Position numbers and translations under genes: made by a program
Part shown: in pieces, positions 8,741 through 20,766 of the stretch
Numbering within the stretch: position 1 is the first letter of the stretch
How the letters are laid out: each line of letters opens with the position of its first letter
From: Boswellia sacra
Lineage: Eukaryota > Streptophyta > Magnoliopsida > Sapindales > Burseraceae
Length of the DNA: 64,000 nucleotides
NCBI GenBank assembly: GCA_013180625.2
Contig: SNVD02007141.1
Span: forward strand, 1-64,000
Direction of reading: 5' to 3'
Notes under the pieces: model-generated
Seen by the model: the letters and a program-made list of their open reading frames with translations, nothing else
The model's database searches: none
Told to the model about the DNA's origin: nothing

Positions 8741-11700
8741 TTAAAAATGTGCTGGAACTAGTGAAGTTGGATTAACTTTCACCAGTTTTCTACCAGACAG
8801 CGGCTTGTCAATTGACAAATTTTGCACATGACTAGGTGGCAGCTGAACAGTACACATGTTTGACGTGTATTTTGCATAAAATTCTAATGCTTCCTTCGCA
8901 ATATAACTCTTTGCTATACAACCCACAGAACAGTTACGGTTTCGAACATAACCTTTAAGTGTTTTCATGTATCTCTCAAAAGGATACATCCAACGAAGAT
9001 GGGCAGGACCACATAATCTAACTTTGTTGACTAAGTGCACAGTAAGATGAACCATAATGTAAAAAAAAAAAAAAAGATGAAGGGAAACATTTTTCCAATA
9101 AGCACAACGTCACTACCAGATCCATCTCTAATTTATCTAATATTGACACATTAATCACAGTTGCACACAAGGAATTAAAGAAGAAACATAACCTGATGAT
9201 AACATCTTTAACATGTTTTGGCAAGACAGTCCTATAATAGGTAAAAGTTGTTGCATAAGCACATGACAATCATGGGACTTTAGGCCTTGAAGTTTAAAGT
9301 CTTTCATTAACGCAAGATTCTTAATGTTTGAAGAATACCCACTAGGAACCTTGATACTTTTCAAAGCTTTACAAAACCTATCATTTGCATCTCTAGTTAA
9401 TGTGTAAGAAGCTAGAGGAAGAAAGGTACAATTACCTTGTACTGTTGGTGCTAATTTGTACCTAATTTTCATAGCCATGAGATCCTTCCTTGACTTGAGA
9501 CCATCTTTGGTCTTCCCCAGAATATACAGCAGTGTTCTATTGATGCTTTCATGTACATTTTTTTCAATGTGCATAACATTTAATTGATGCTATACTAGCA
9601 AGTACTTCCAATATTCTAAATTATAGAATATGGTTTTTTTCTTGCACTACAAAAAAAAAAAGGGTTTTTTACTGCACCCATTTACCGCGAGCCAAAAAAA
9701 ATGTGGTAAAAATTCAAATTTTGTGGCGGGCTACCCGGCCCGCAGTAAAATTTACTGACTTTACGACAGTTTAGTGGCCCGCAGTAAACTTTACAGGCTT
9801 TAGGCGGTTTTTGGCCCGCAGTAAAATTATTGTATACAAACCAATTATTGTAATTTCCCCTTTTTATGCTCCCGCCTCTCAAATCCCTAATTCCGCAAAA
9901 TTTTCATTTCCTCTCAAATCCCGTCTGTCTCGCCCTTCATCGTCTCCTTCATCGTGCCTTTCATCGTCCCTTTCATTATATTTGTCTGTCTCACCACCAA
10001 CAAGAGCACAAAAGCTTTCGGTTTCAGCTTCAGCTTCAACTTCTACATCAACTGTTGTGTCCAAAAACGTATCTTTCCCAACCCCGAAGCCTCCATTACC
10101 AGTCAAAGTAAAGGCTTTCACCAACGTGGAGGAGACAATCCTCTTCTCTCTGTCAATCCTCTTCCTCTCTCTCTTGTCTCCTTGCAGTATATCTCCCTCA
10201 TCGCCCATATCACTGTCCTTTTCCTATGATACCACCGGCCCCTTTATAATAAAATGCTGAGTAGTGACTGAGGACCATGGATCCAGGAAAGATCTATGCG
10301 GAGGAAGATGTTGGTGTTCTTGTTCCTTGGGCAAGGACACTGCCTTGCAAAATCATGTTCCTCATAAGCTTTCTAATTTGGCCTGGAGAATCAAAATCAC
10401 ATTCCTCCAAAATTTTCTTATGATAATTATTAAAAAAAATCTCTCCTTTTAAATTTTAATCACTTCCCTCCGTCTTCCCTCTTCTCATTCTCTATTGTTT
10501 CTGTCTACACTCTTCTCCCTCTCTCTTGCTTTTGGTTTATGTCTTCTTTCCGTCTTTTCTCCTCTCTCTTTCTCTTGGCGTGGCTGTGGGATGGATTCCC
10601 AAAGGTTTTGACGGCGAAGGTAGGAAATCGATCAGAGGTAGTTTTGGGTTTGCAAAGTACTGTTTGGGTTTCCAAAAAGATTGATAATTTCTTGGTGGCC
10701 AACCACGATCTGCAAGCTGAGGTAGCCACCAACACTTTTTTGCTTTTTTTTTTTGAATTAGATCCATTTGCAGTTTGGATATTTGGCTGCATAGTTTTTT
10801 GTGTGACGCTGGGTAGTTTGTTTGTTTGAGTTTTTTGTTTTCTATTTGATTTGTTTCCCCAAAAAAAAAAAGGAAATTAGATAACGTTTAGTGTGTCGTG
10901 AAGTGGCTATATTTGGTGGTTGGGATTGTGTCACTTTGAGGCTGTTGTGTTTTGGAATTTGTTTTCATTTTCTTTGTTGCGGTGGTGTGTTATGGAGTGG
11001 CTGGATTTGGTGGTTTTTGGTTGGATTTGGCGATTTTTGGCTGGATTTGATAGTGGTAGCAGTGTAGGTGGAATCGGTTGTGATAGAGGTGGAATCGGTG
11101 GTGGATTTGGGGGAGGTATTAGAAAAGGAGGTGGTGATATGTTTGTTGTATCATTTATTTGTTTGTTTATTTTTATTATTTATTTTGTGTTAATAATACA
11201 AATTTTAACGTAATATATTAATATATACAATATTGTTTCGATTATACCGTTAAGCCGTTTATTTTGGTAAATCAATATTTTTTGCTTTCTGTTTGTTATC
11301 TACCACGGGCCAAGAGGCCCGTCGTTAATTCATTTACCGTGGGCCAGAGGCTCGTCGTTAACCTATTTACCACGGGCCCAAGGCCCGCCTTTAAAAAAAT
11401 TTCGACCACTACACCACGAATTTTTACGGCGGGCTCTTAGCCCGCGGTAGAACCCTTTTTACCGTGGGCCAAAACCGTGAAAAAAAGTTAAATTATTTTT
11501 TACGGCGTCATTTTATACGGCAGTCTGGAACCGTTGTAAGCCCGCCGTAGAAGGCCTTTTACTGCGGTTTGGGCCCGCGGTAAAAAGCCCATTTTCTTTT
11601 AGTGTTTCACCACACACGATCATCATTGTCAGAAATTTTGCGCATTTTACTGCTGCTTTTCCTCTATTTATTTTCAATAGACTTAACTAGCAGCAAAATC

Positions 11701-13128
11701 TCCTCACTGTTCAAAGGTTTTGGAGCTGTGTCATGCTCTATTGTGTTGTCAAAGGCTTTTATTTTGTATTGAAATTCATGCTTAGAAAGAAACCAATGAT
11801 GATGGCCTATATACACATTTTTTCTACTATGTTTCGGTCTACATTTAGGTTTTCTACACCACAATATGGATAGGCATTGTACCCTTTAACAATGCAACCC
11901 GCTAAATTCCCATATGCTGGAAAGTCATTTATAGTCCATAGTAACACAGCCTTTAAATTAAAGATTTCTTTTTTGTTGGCATCATAAACATCTACCCCGA
12001 CATCCATAAAGTTTGTAAATCTTTTATCAAACGAGCTAAGTACACATCAATGTCATTGCCCGGTGTTGAGGACTGGAAATCAATAGGGACAGCAGCATAA
12101 ATTTTCATTTCATACAGAACCATGATGGAAGATTGTACGTTATAAGAACAACCGGCTAGCAACTAAATGTGCTACTAAGAGAGCTGTGTGGATTAATTCC
12201 ATAAGCCGATAGGGCAAGTTAGAGATTTCTATCATCCGATGCAAAGGCAAGCCATTTCTTATCAACTAGCTTCCATGATGGTGAGTCAGCTAGATGTTGG
12301 AGCTTACCATCAATTACCCTTTCATTTGCATGCCAAGTCAAGTCCTTGGCAGTTTGTGATGACTGAAACATGCGCCTAAATCTAGGAATGGGAGAAAAGT
12401 ACCATAAAACCTTTGCAGGAATACATATCTTGTATTGGTCTACTCTACCATCCTTTTTCTTCCACCTAGATAAACCACAAGTAGCACATTTAAAAAGCCC
12501 TTCCCTTCATACTTTTTTCTGTATAGTATGCAATCATTTGGGCAAGCATGTATTTTCACATATTTTAAGCCCAAAGCAGATATTGTCTTTTTCGCCTCAT
12601 ACGTAGACACTGGAATTTCATTGTTTTTAGGCAACAACTCCATTAGAAAACTCAACAGTTTGGTAACACTACTGTCAGATCACCCAAATTTACCCTTTAT
12701 ATTAAAGAATTTCACCAAATTGCCTAACTTGGTGAATTTTGTACACAAAGGTTTTTTAGTCTGTTCTAGTAGCTCTTCAAATGTCCTAGGATTTTCCTCA
12801 CAATCCTTGCAAGCATAAAAAACCATATCTATTGTGTTACCATCATTGTACTCCATAGACTAAAATGGGATATCTTCATTACAAGATGGTGTGGTATGGA
12901 CATTTTCCCCATGCCATCTCCAGGTTTTATAAGACACCTCAAAACCGTGCCAAAAAAAATGTTCGATTACTCTCTTAGGTGGGGGATAGACTAAATTCCT
13001 ACATTCATATCAAAGGCATTTGATGACATTGGTGTCTTCAACGTTTTCAATAGTGAACTTTACAAAATCTTATACCCTTTATCATACTTAGGTGAAGTTT
13101 TACTACATTCAATCCAAGACTTATCCAT
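8741..13128 (-). pseudogene. CACTA (En/Spm) TNP2-type transposase, decayed
   Basis: Reading leftwards from ATG 13128 the protein starts MDKSWIECSKTSPKYDKGYK, the transposase-associated N-terminal domain. It continues as VYPPPKRVIEHFFWHGFEVS-like sequence and then the TNP2 core: KTISALGLKYVKIHACPNDC at 12440-12655, GKLQHLADSPSWKLVDKKW near 12250-12330, and DVGVDVYDANKKEIFNLKAV at about 11930-12005. A separate mini-CACTA (9645-11604) interrupts the gene. It resumes at 9644 with FYNLEYWKYLL and MHIEKNVHESINRTLLYILG, and ends with a DUF4218-like part (8741-9055: VHLTVHLVNKVRLCGPAHLR). Many frameshifts and stops are present, and some gaps could be introns. The product would be the DDE transposase that binds the CACTA ends. 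It is clearly non-functional. Confidence 0.85.
9645..11604. mobile_element. Non-autonomous CACTA element inserted in the TNP2 gene
   Basis: The left end is CACTACAAAAAAAAAAAGGG. The right end, read on the other strand, is CACTAAAAGAAAATGGGCTT. Both ends carry subterminal repeats built on gGGCCCGCGGTAAA/TTTACCGCGGGCC: several copies at 9680-9830 and many at 11300-11590. This is the arrangement expected for transposase binding in CACTA elements. Flanking bases are TTG (left) and TTT (right), so the 3-bp duplication is imperfect. The interior has an S/T/P-rich reading (9866-10260), a reading from ATG 10278, and a Gly-rich stretch (11040-11140). None shows a transposase. They could be captured host fragments but I do not recognise them. 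Confidence 0.75.
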
Positions 13129-14939
13129 TGTAGTTTTACCAACTTTTGATCTTAACACATATAGGTGTGAAAAAATGGAAAAGGAATTACTTTGTTTTTT
13201 AATTTGTTTTTTGTTAGAATAGAAACAATTAACAAATTAGCATTGACTTAGATACATGCGTAACAAAAAAGAAAAGAATAAAACATGTCAGCCTTACATA
13301 CTAGCCAAGACTTGCATATTAAAAATTATTGGGTAGCAATAAAATACACCAAAAAACATAAAAAATTTACTACAATCAGGCCTATAATAATCAGGTCATG
13401 CATATTGCAATCAATTCATTCATATCACATAGAAGACTGCAAGATCAAATTCATAACATGCAACTGAGAAAAATAAACCAAACTTAACATAAAAATCAGT
13501 TCATGCTTATCAAAAGGTATTTAATTTCTTAAGTTAATCGTAGATTAAAAATAAAATACCTTGGTTTTGATCGCATGTACTACAAAGAGCTTAAAAGGCC
13601 TTGTAGCTCAATTGCAAAGTGTTGATTTCAAAGAGATTGCAACAAACAATCCAAGGCTAAAACAAAAATTCCAAAAAAAAACTGTTCCATTAAATAAAAA
13701 CTTGGATCCTTTAAGAAAGCCGCAAAATAGTCAAAGCTAGCTTTACCAACTCAAATCAGATAAACCAACCCAAGTCTTTCGATTAAAATTTTCAAGGATC
13801 AAAGCAATATTAATAGAGAAGAATTGAAAAAAAAAAAACACAACAAGAGACTGAATTAAGATCAAAATTAGTAGTTTGTGATGTGCTTGCTGATATGTAG
13901 ACTTTTGATGCAGTTGGATAATTTACCAATAGTATTGTATATAGAACATACTCGATAGCACCAATGTAGTCAAGTTTATACTTTTAGTTCGCATTAGTCC
14001 TACTCAAGAACCTAATGCCAATAAAAAAATAAGTAGGTTCCATGAAAATTCCAAGTGACTGTATCGAGTTCGTAAAGCAAAGCAAATTTTATTTAATTAG
14101 TTACTCGTTGTTTCCCTTATTTAATCACTGACCTTTTTGCATGTTACTAGAATCCAATTCACTAAACCCTTTGTAGCAAAGCCTCAATAAACTAGTGTCT
14201 AATGGTTTTAATCAAGATCCACTTTAGCAATAATTAAAATTCAACTAATATGTAAAACTAACAATGCAATTCATAATTAATACTAAAAAGAACTCCATAA
14301 TTTTTGCAAAGCAAAAGCAATAACACCATAAAAATATTTCAACTTTGGAAGAAAATGATTCACAAACCTGGAGGATGATTGCAAGCAAGTTTTTGACTCC
14401 CAATAGGCCGTTGATAGGGGCCCGACAATAAAAGCCATAGAAAAAATGAGTAAACTTTATTACAAATAACGAAAAAGTAAACAAACCCAGCTGAGAAAAA
14501 AGAAAAACAAAGATGGAATTTAGTCACCATAAAAGAAACACTGAATCTGGAGGTCTATAAGCCAAGTTTGACCAATTATGACGAAACCTATAAACCTAGC
14601 AATTACGACTAAATAATATCAAATAAACCTAGAAATTAATATCATTACAATAGAACAGAGAATAGAGGAAACTTAAATATAGCACTTAAGACTGGAGAGT
14701 ATAAACTTATAAACCTATAAACCAAGATAATGTACAAGGAAGAAAGAACTTACCTTTGGTTTACAGAAAGCAGATTGGGAGATGGAAGTGGACCCGATTG
14801 GTCTATGAGTGGGAAGTGGAGTTACGATTAGAAGAGAACAAAGAGCTGAGTGCAGTGCATGCAAGTGAGAGGGAACACCCAATTGACTTTAGGAACCACC
14901 TTAAATGACTTCAGCAAAAATTGTTTTTTCTTGTAGTGT
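13129..14939 (-). mobile_element. 5' flank and terminus of the CACTA element
   Basis: AT-rich non-coding sequence upstream of the transposase start, as expected between a CACTA terminus and its gene. It ends at 14926-14939 with TTTTTTCTTGTAGTG, which on the minus strand is CACTACAAGAAAAAA, a canonical CACTA terminal repeat. No matching opposite end (CACTACAAGAAAA on the plus strand) was found to the left in this window. Confidence 0.6.
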
Positions 14940-15421
14940 GGTTGAGTGTTAGTTGAATGGCAGCAAGGATGGGGTTGAATGGTGACAAAGACGGGGTTGG
15001 ACGGTGGCAAGGATGCTGGGTTGAGAGAGTGAGTAGTGACAATTCGTTTGGATGATACGTTTGGGTACTTAGATAACTTTTGGGTTTTGTTATATTAACA
15101 TTTAAACACACCATTTCATATTGCATATTTTAATAAAAAATTATTTGACCAAACAAAACTTTGCGTTTTGCTTTTAATTAATAAAATATTAATTTAAAAT
15201 TTGGTCAAACATTGTTAACAAAAATTTCTATCACAAAGTTTTTGATAGAGTTAATTTCCATCACTATTCTATCATTAATTCTTGATAGACAAAAAATGTA
15301 TCACATATACATCATTAAGTTTCTGATAGACCATAATTCTATCATGATTCTATCATCCTTTGATGATATAACGATTTCTATCATAGACTATCAGTCATCT
15401 ATTCCTATTTTTCTTGTAGTG
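14940..15421 (-). mobile_element. Second CACTA terminus with TGATAGA subterminal repeats
   Basis: The sequence ends at 15409-15421 with TTTTCTTGTAGTG, again CACTACAAGAAAA on the minus strand. Between 15200 and 15400 the motif TCTATCA/TGATAGA occurs about ten times in both orientations, typical of subterminal transposase-binding sites. These repeats differ from those of the other two CACTA ends in the window, so this is a different CACTA family. Only one end is visible. Confidence 0.6.
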
Positions 15422-15484
15422 TTTATGCTCCCACTGAATTTTATAAAAAATTATTTAATGATACCAACAAGTAGTATCAGAGCC
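15422..15484 (+). mobile_element. Copia 5' LTR stub and primer-binding site
   Basis: The 48 bp at 15422-15469 match the last bases of the LTR at 23929-25593: CCACTGAATTTTAT and TTATTTAATGATACCAACA, with few differences. Directly after follows TAGTATCAGAGCC (15472-15484), a near match to the plant initiator-methionine tRNA primer-binding site TGGTATCAGAGCC. The rest of the 5' LTR (about 1.6 kb) is missing, cut off at the CACTA end at 15421. Confidence 0.8.
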
Positions 15485-17073
15485 ACCTCATTATCATGTC
15501 ATTTATATAAGTCTTTGATCTTCTATTCTAAATTTTTTTAATGATAAATAATTTATGATTGTTTAGGGCGTTGGCACTCTAGGAATTTCTCTGTGATTTA
15601 ATATATGTGATATATTATTTGATGATATGTTAATTTTTATGGTATTGGTATTTATGAATGGTTTACCTATTCCATGGTTTAGTGTTTTGTTTGTATTAAA
15701 GTTTTGGATATGTACCAGATGGGTGATCCCATATGATCATGTTTTCCATTTGGTTTTATTATTTATTTCTTTTTAGTTCTCTATGTTTTTGTAATTTGTA
15801 TACATAGAAATCTACAAGCCTTGGATGAGGCCTAAGAGATTTGTAATTTGTGTATATTTAATATTGGTGGCTATTTTGCTGCGTGAAGCAAAAACCATGA
15901 GAGAATTGATTATTATTTTAAGCATTAGACATTATGGCTTAGGACAAAATTGGTTTTGACAAATCTGGAATTGAAACCGTGTGGATTGCACATATCATGT
16001 ATACAAGTATGGCTTTATTCTTTAATTGGCTTTACATTCCGGTAACGGGCCATTAGATTTGTTTTGGTTTTGTATAAGGAAGTTCATGATAGTTTAATGT
16101 ATTAAAGCATTAAATTTGGCACGTCCATGTTTTGTAATTGGTGGTTTTGGAAGATTAATTATAGCAAGGTAAGGTTTAATCTTATTTTTGAATAATAAAT
16201 TACCAATTAATCACAAGCAGCCCATGATAAATAGACCTATTAAAAGCCTTATGAAATCTCGTTAAAGCCAGTGGCACATCTGATTTAATTCCCGTCAAAG
16301 TCTCCAACCTAGCACACTGTAGTGAAGATTGTCTTCTATTTGTAATTGCTATTTTCTTCTCTAGGAACAACCGTGGAATAAGAATTTTATTATAAATGTT
16401 TTCATTATTTTTACATGATGATATTAACATACCATATATAATATAGAGAGTGCCACTCACATGGATCATTATACACGTTAACAATTTTTGAATCTAAAGA
16501 GTTTAGATTGCTAGATAATATTGTAAATTGTTATTATTATTAGTTAAATAAAACCTAATTTTAAAATATTAAGTGGGAGAGGTCAATTCTTTATGAAAGG
16601 ACCACAATTTCTTTTGTTGGTTCATTATTAATTTAATGTATGCCTTGTCTCAAATCTTGTGAGCTCTCTAAAAGAAGGTGTGCATTAAGATAATTAGTAG
16701 ATTGAATCTCTTAAAGACAAAATCAAAATATGATTTATTAAAATTAATTGCCCTATAGTGATAATGTTAATAGTGAATATTGAGATTTAAACAATGGTTG
16801 CACACTTAAAACTTTGGTTATTAATATTCTCTATACGAAGTGGCTATTAATAATACAAAATTGGCCAAATAAAAATGCTAGTTAATTATTTGTTTGGCAT
16901 GAGATGTCATGATAGCAATAATTAATCTGAAGGGTTCTTGTCTAATTAGTGATAGCATGACTACCCTACGGTGGCTTGATATTATAGGATTAGATTACTG
17001 TTACAAGTAAATATATTACATATTGCACTCATGCATTTATATTTATTGTGATGTTTATTTTATTTTCATAAAT
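15485..17073 (+). other. Leader of copia element 1
   Basis: About 1.6 kb between the primer-binding site and the gag start with no credible ORF. It reads as a long untranslated leader, although an unrecognised insertion inside it cannot be excluded. Confidence 0.5.
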
Positions 17074-20000
17074 ATGTCTCACAATCTACTTAACATTATT
17101 TTGAGTCAAAACAAATTGACTGGTCCTAATGAATACAAATTTATTCTCACTGATCCATGTCGTGATCAACCCTAAGATGGGCCAACTCAGGAGGATGAGA
17201 TGCTCATAATAAGTGGCAAAAGGCTAATAAGATGGCTAAGTGCTATATGTTGGCATCTATGTCAAACGTATCACAATAGCAGCATCAAAATTACGCCACA
17301 ACTACAGAAATCATGCAAAATCTACAAGAAAAGTTTGGTGGATCTACTCCACCTACCAAACAAGCTACAATCGGGGCATTAATTAACACTAAAATGGCTG
17401 AGGGAACCCCTGCCTGAGAGCATATGCTTAAGATGATGACATACTTGATTAATGCAAAGGTTTTTAGAGTAGATATTGATATGGAAACCCACATTGATAT
17501 TGTCTTAGAATCCCCGTCAGAATTATTCAATCAGTTCAAGTTAAATTATAACATGAATAAGATGGACATTAGTTTAACTTAGTTGATGAATAAACTTCAA
17601 GCTGTTGAGGTCGTCCATAAAAAAGAAGGTATTATTCATGTTATAGAAGGGAATTTTTGTAGCCCAAACCCAAGAGTAAGGGTGGATATAAGAAAAACAA
17701 AGCCAAGAAAGCATCTCAAGCTCTTTAAAAGAAAGTTGGTAAGAAAGCAAGCAAACCGAAGGGAAAGTGCTTTCATTGTGGCAAAAAAAAAGAACTATCC
17801 AGACTATCTAGAAAAAAAGCAAGGTAAGGGTAGCTTACATGTGATTGAAACATGTTTAGTGGTTGATTATACTAATTCTTGGATTGTAGCTTTTGGATAT
17901 TTGCAATTCTTTGCAGGGTTTTCAGGAGACCAACTGCCTAAGTGAAGGACAATTCAACTTAAGGCTCAACTCTAGTGCTATTAGTTGCAGTGGGAGTAAT
18001 TAATTTAGTATTTGATGACTTTAGGACTTTGGAATTGATAGATTGTCTTTATGTACTAGAACTTAAGAGGAACTTAATTGCAGTTACTTTTTTATTTAAC
18101 TTGGGATATTCTATTGTTTTTGGTTCTTCAGTTATTATAAAAAAGAATAAATCTTTAATATGTTTTGGATCTTTAGTAGACAATTTACATCAATTATATC
18201 CTAAACCATTATCATTGCATGACATTACGTTAAATAATGATGAGCATGTTAACCATAATAAGAAAAGTAAACTTTCTCTTACAAATCAAATGTATTATAG
18301 CACTTGCATCATATTAATCTAGACAGGATACAAAAGTGGACCTTCAAGTTCACTAGAACTTGAACCATTTCCTATCTATGAGTCATGCATAGAAGGTAAG
18401 ATGACAAAGAGGCCATTTAAAGCCAAAGGAGACAAAGCCAATGAACCATTAGATTTGATACATAATGATGTGTGTGTTCCTATGAATATATAAGCTAAAG
18501 GAGCGTATGAGTATTTTATCACGTTTATTGATTATTACTCAGGATACAGTTATATATACCTAAAGGGCCATAAGTCTGAAGCTTTTGATAAATTCAAAGA
18601 TTATCGCACAGAAGTGGAAAAAAATTAGAAAAGTACATAAAGAAACTTTAATTAGATCGCATTGGAGAGTATCTCTCTAAAGAATTCAAGAAACATTTAT
18701 CAGAAGATGGGATTATATCCCAATTGATTGCACCTTGGGACTCCCCAGCAAAATGGTGTGTCAGAAAGCAGAAATAGAACTCTTCTGCACATGGTAAGAT
18801 CCATGCTTAGTTATTTAACATTACCTAATTCCTTTTGGGATATGCCTTGGAAATAGCCATATACCTACTGAACTTAGTTCCATCTAAAGAGGTTCCTAGA
18901 ACACCCTTAGAACTATGGTTGAGATGCAAACATAGTTTATGTCATATTCATATTTGGGGATATCCAGCAAATGTGCTGAAAGGGAAAGCAAATAAATTGG
19001 ACTCTCGTTCAGTGTCTGTTTTTGGGTTATCCAAAAAGAACAATAGGAGGTTTGTTTTATAGTCCTCAGGATAAGAAATTATAAGTACAAAGGCAACTTT
19101 CTTAGAGGAGGACTTTATGAAAGATTTCAAACCCAAGGGTAAAATTATCTTAGAAGAAATCATGAAAACAAACCAAGTGCTCCAATTTCAACAATAGAAA
19201 CAGAGTCAATTCAAGAAACTGAAAGCTTACCAAAACCTATGGATCAATGCTTAGTGTTTTGTGGTAGTGGAAGCGTACCTAAGAAAAACCCAAGGTACTT
19301 CAAAGAGTTCTTTTAGGCAATCTTAGATGTTCAGGAGATGGACCCAACTAATTATAATGAGGCATTAGTAAATGTTGATGTAAATGATTGGCAAAAGGCT
19401 ATGAATTCAAAAATAGAGTCAATGTACTCTAATAATGTCTAAGAACTTGTAGAAACACCTAAAAGGATAAAACCTATAAGGTGTAAGTAGGTCTGCAAAA
19501 GGAAAGGAGGGTTAACTGGAAAGGTTGAAACCTTTAAAGCAAGGTTAGTGGTGAAGGGATATACTCAAAAGAAGGGATTGATTATAAGGAAATCTTTTCG
19601 TCTGTGGCCATGCTGAAGTCCATCGGGATTCTTCAAGCCATTATAGCAAATCTTGACTATGAGATTTAGCAAATGGATATCAAGACAACATTTCTTAATG
19701 GCCATCTTGAAGACAGTATCTATATGATGCAACCAGACGGGTTCATTGCAAGAGGTCAAGACCATATGATATGTAAACTAGAAAGATCTATTTATGGCTT
19801 GAAACAAGCCTCTAGATCTTAGAATACCAAATTTGATCAAGCAATCAAATCTTTTGGTTTTGATCAAAATTATGATGGGCCATTTGTTTACTAAAGGCTA
19901 GAAATGTAGTGATTTCCCTTGTACTTTACGTGGATGATATTCTACTCATTGGGAATGATGTAGAAGCTGTGTCAAACGTAAAGATTTGGTTAGCAAGTTA

Positions 20001-20766
20001 GTTTGACATGAAGGATCTAGGTGAAGCTAGCTATATTCTTAGGATTAACCTTATGCGAGATCGCAAAAATAAGTTGCTTGTTTTGTCCCAAGTAGCATAT
20101 GTAGATAAGATTCTGGTTAGATTTGCTATGCAAGATTCCAAAAAGGGATTATTTCCTTTTAGACGTGGAACCTCTCTTTCTAAAGATTAGTCTCCTAAGG
20201 CTTTTGAAAAGGAGGATTTCATGAGAAACATTCCTTGTGCTTCAGCTGTACGAAGTCTCATGTATGCTATGTTGTGTACTAGACCAGATATCTGTTATGT
20301 TGTTAGCATGTTAGTAGATATCAGTCTAATCTAAGACTAGAACATTGGGTAGCTATTGAGCATATACTCAATTACTTGCGAAGGACTAGAGATTATATGC
20401 TTGTGCATTCTAGTAAGAGTCTTGTACCTATAGGATACACAAACTCAGACTTTCAGTAACATAAGGACTCAAGGAAATCAACTTTTGGCGGTGGTGCCAT
20501 TAGTTGGAGGAATGTGAAACAATCATGTATTGCAGACTCCATTATGGAGGCTGAATATGTGGCTGCTTCAAAAGCTACCAAAGATGTTGTTTGGTTAAAA
20601 AGTTCCTTTCGAAGCTTGGAGTGGTTTTTGTTGTAGAAAAACTAATAACACTTTATTTTGACAACAGTGGAGCCATAGCACAATCCAAGGAACCAAGGAA
20701 TCATAAGAGAGGAAGACACATAGAGAGAAAATATCATCTCATAAGAGAGATTATCCAGTGAGGAGA
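17074..20766 (+). pseudogene. Copia element 1 gag-pol, first part
   Basis: Gag starts at ATG 17074 (MSHNLLNIILSQNKLTGPNE) and includes a LNYNMNKMDISLT-like block near 17540. A damaged zinc knuckle lies at about 17766-17820 (CFHCGKKKNYPDYL). Protease is visible as NSWIVAFG at 17875-17900, where the catalytic DSG has become AFG. Integrase follows at 18310-18900 (HHCC remnants, FITFIDYYSGYSYIY). RT lies at 19480-20200, including MDIKTTFLNGHLEDSIYMMQ, YGLKQASRS and the catalytic LYVDDILL, and RNase H starts at about 20240. Numerous stops and frameshifts. The reading is cut at 20766 by a solo LTR and resumes at 23774. Products would be the structural and replication proteins of a Ty1/copia element. 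Confidence 0.88.

Noticed and set aside
9811..10260. Ser/Pro/Thr-rich ORF resembling a plastid transit peptide
   Set aside because: Low-complexity composition and overlapping ORFs in both strands; no downstream domain. Kept only as possible captured sequence within the mini-CACTA.
10539..11213. ORFs in the mini-CACTA interior
   Set aside because: Hydrophobic or Gly/Trp-rich readings of GT-rich DNA without a recognisable motif.
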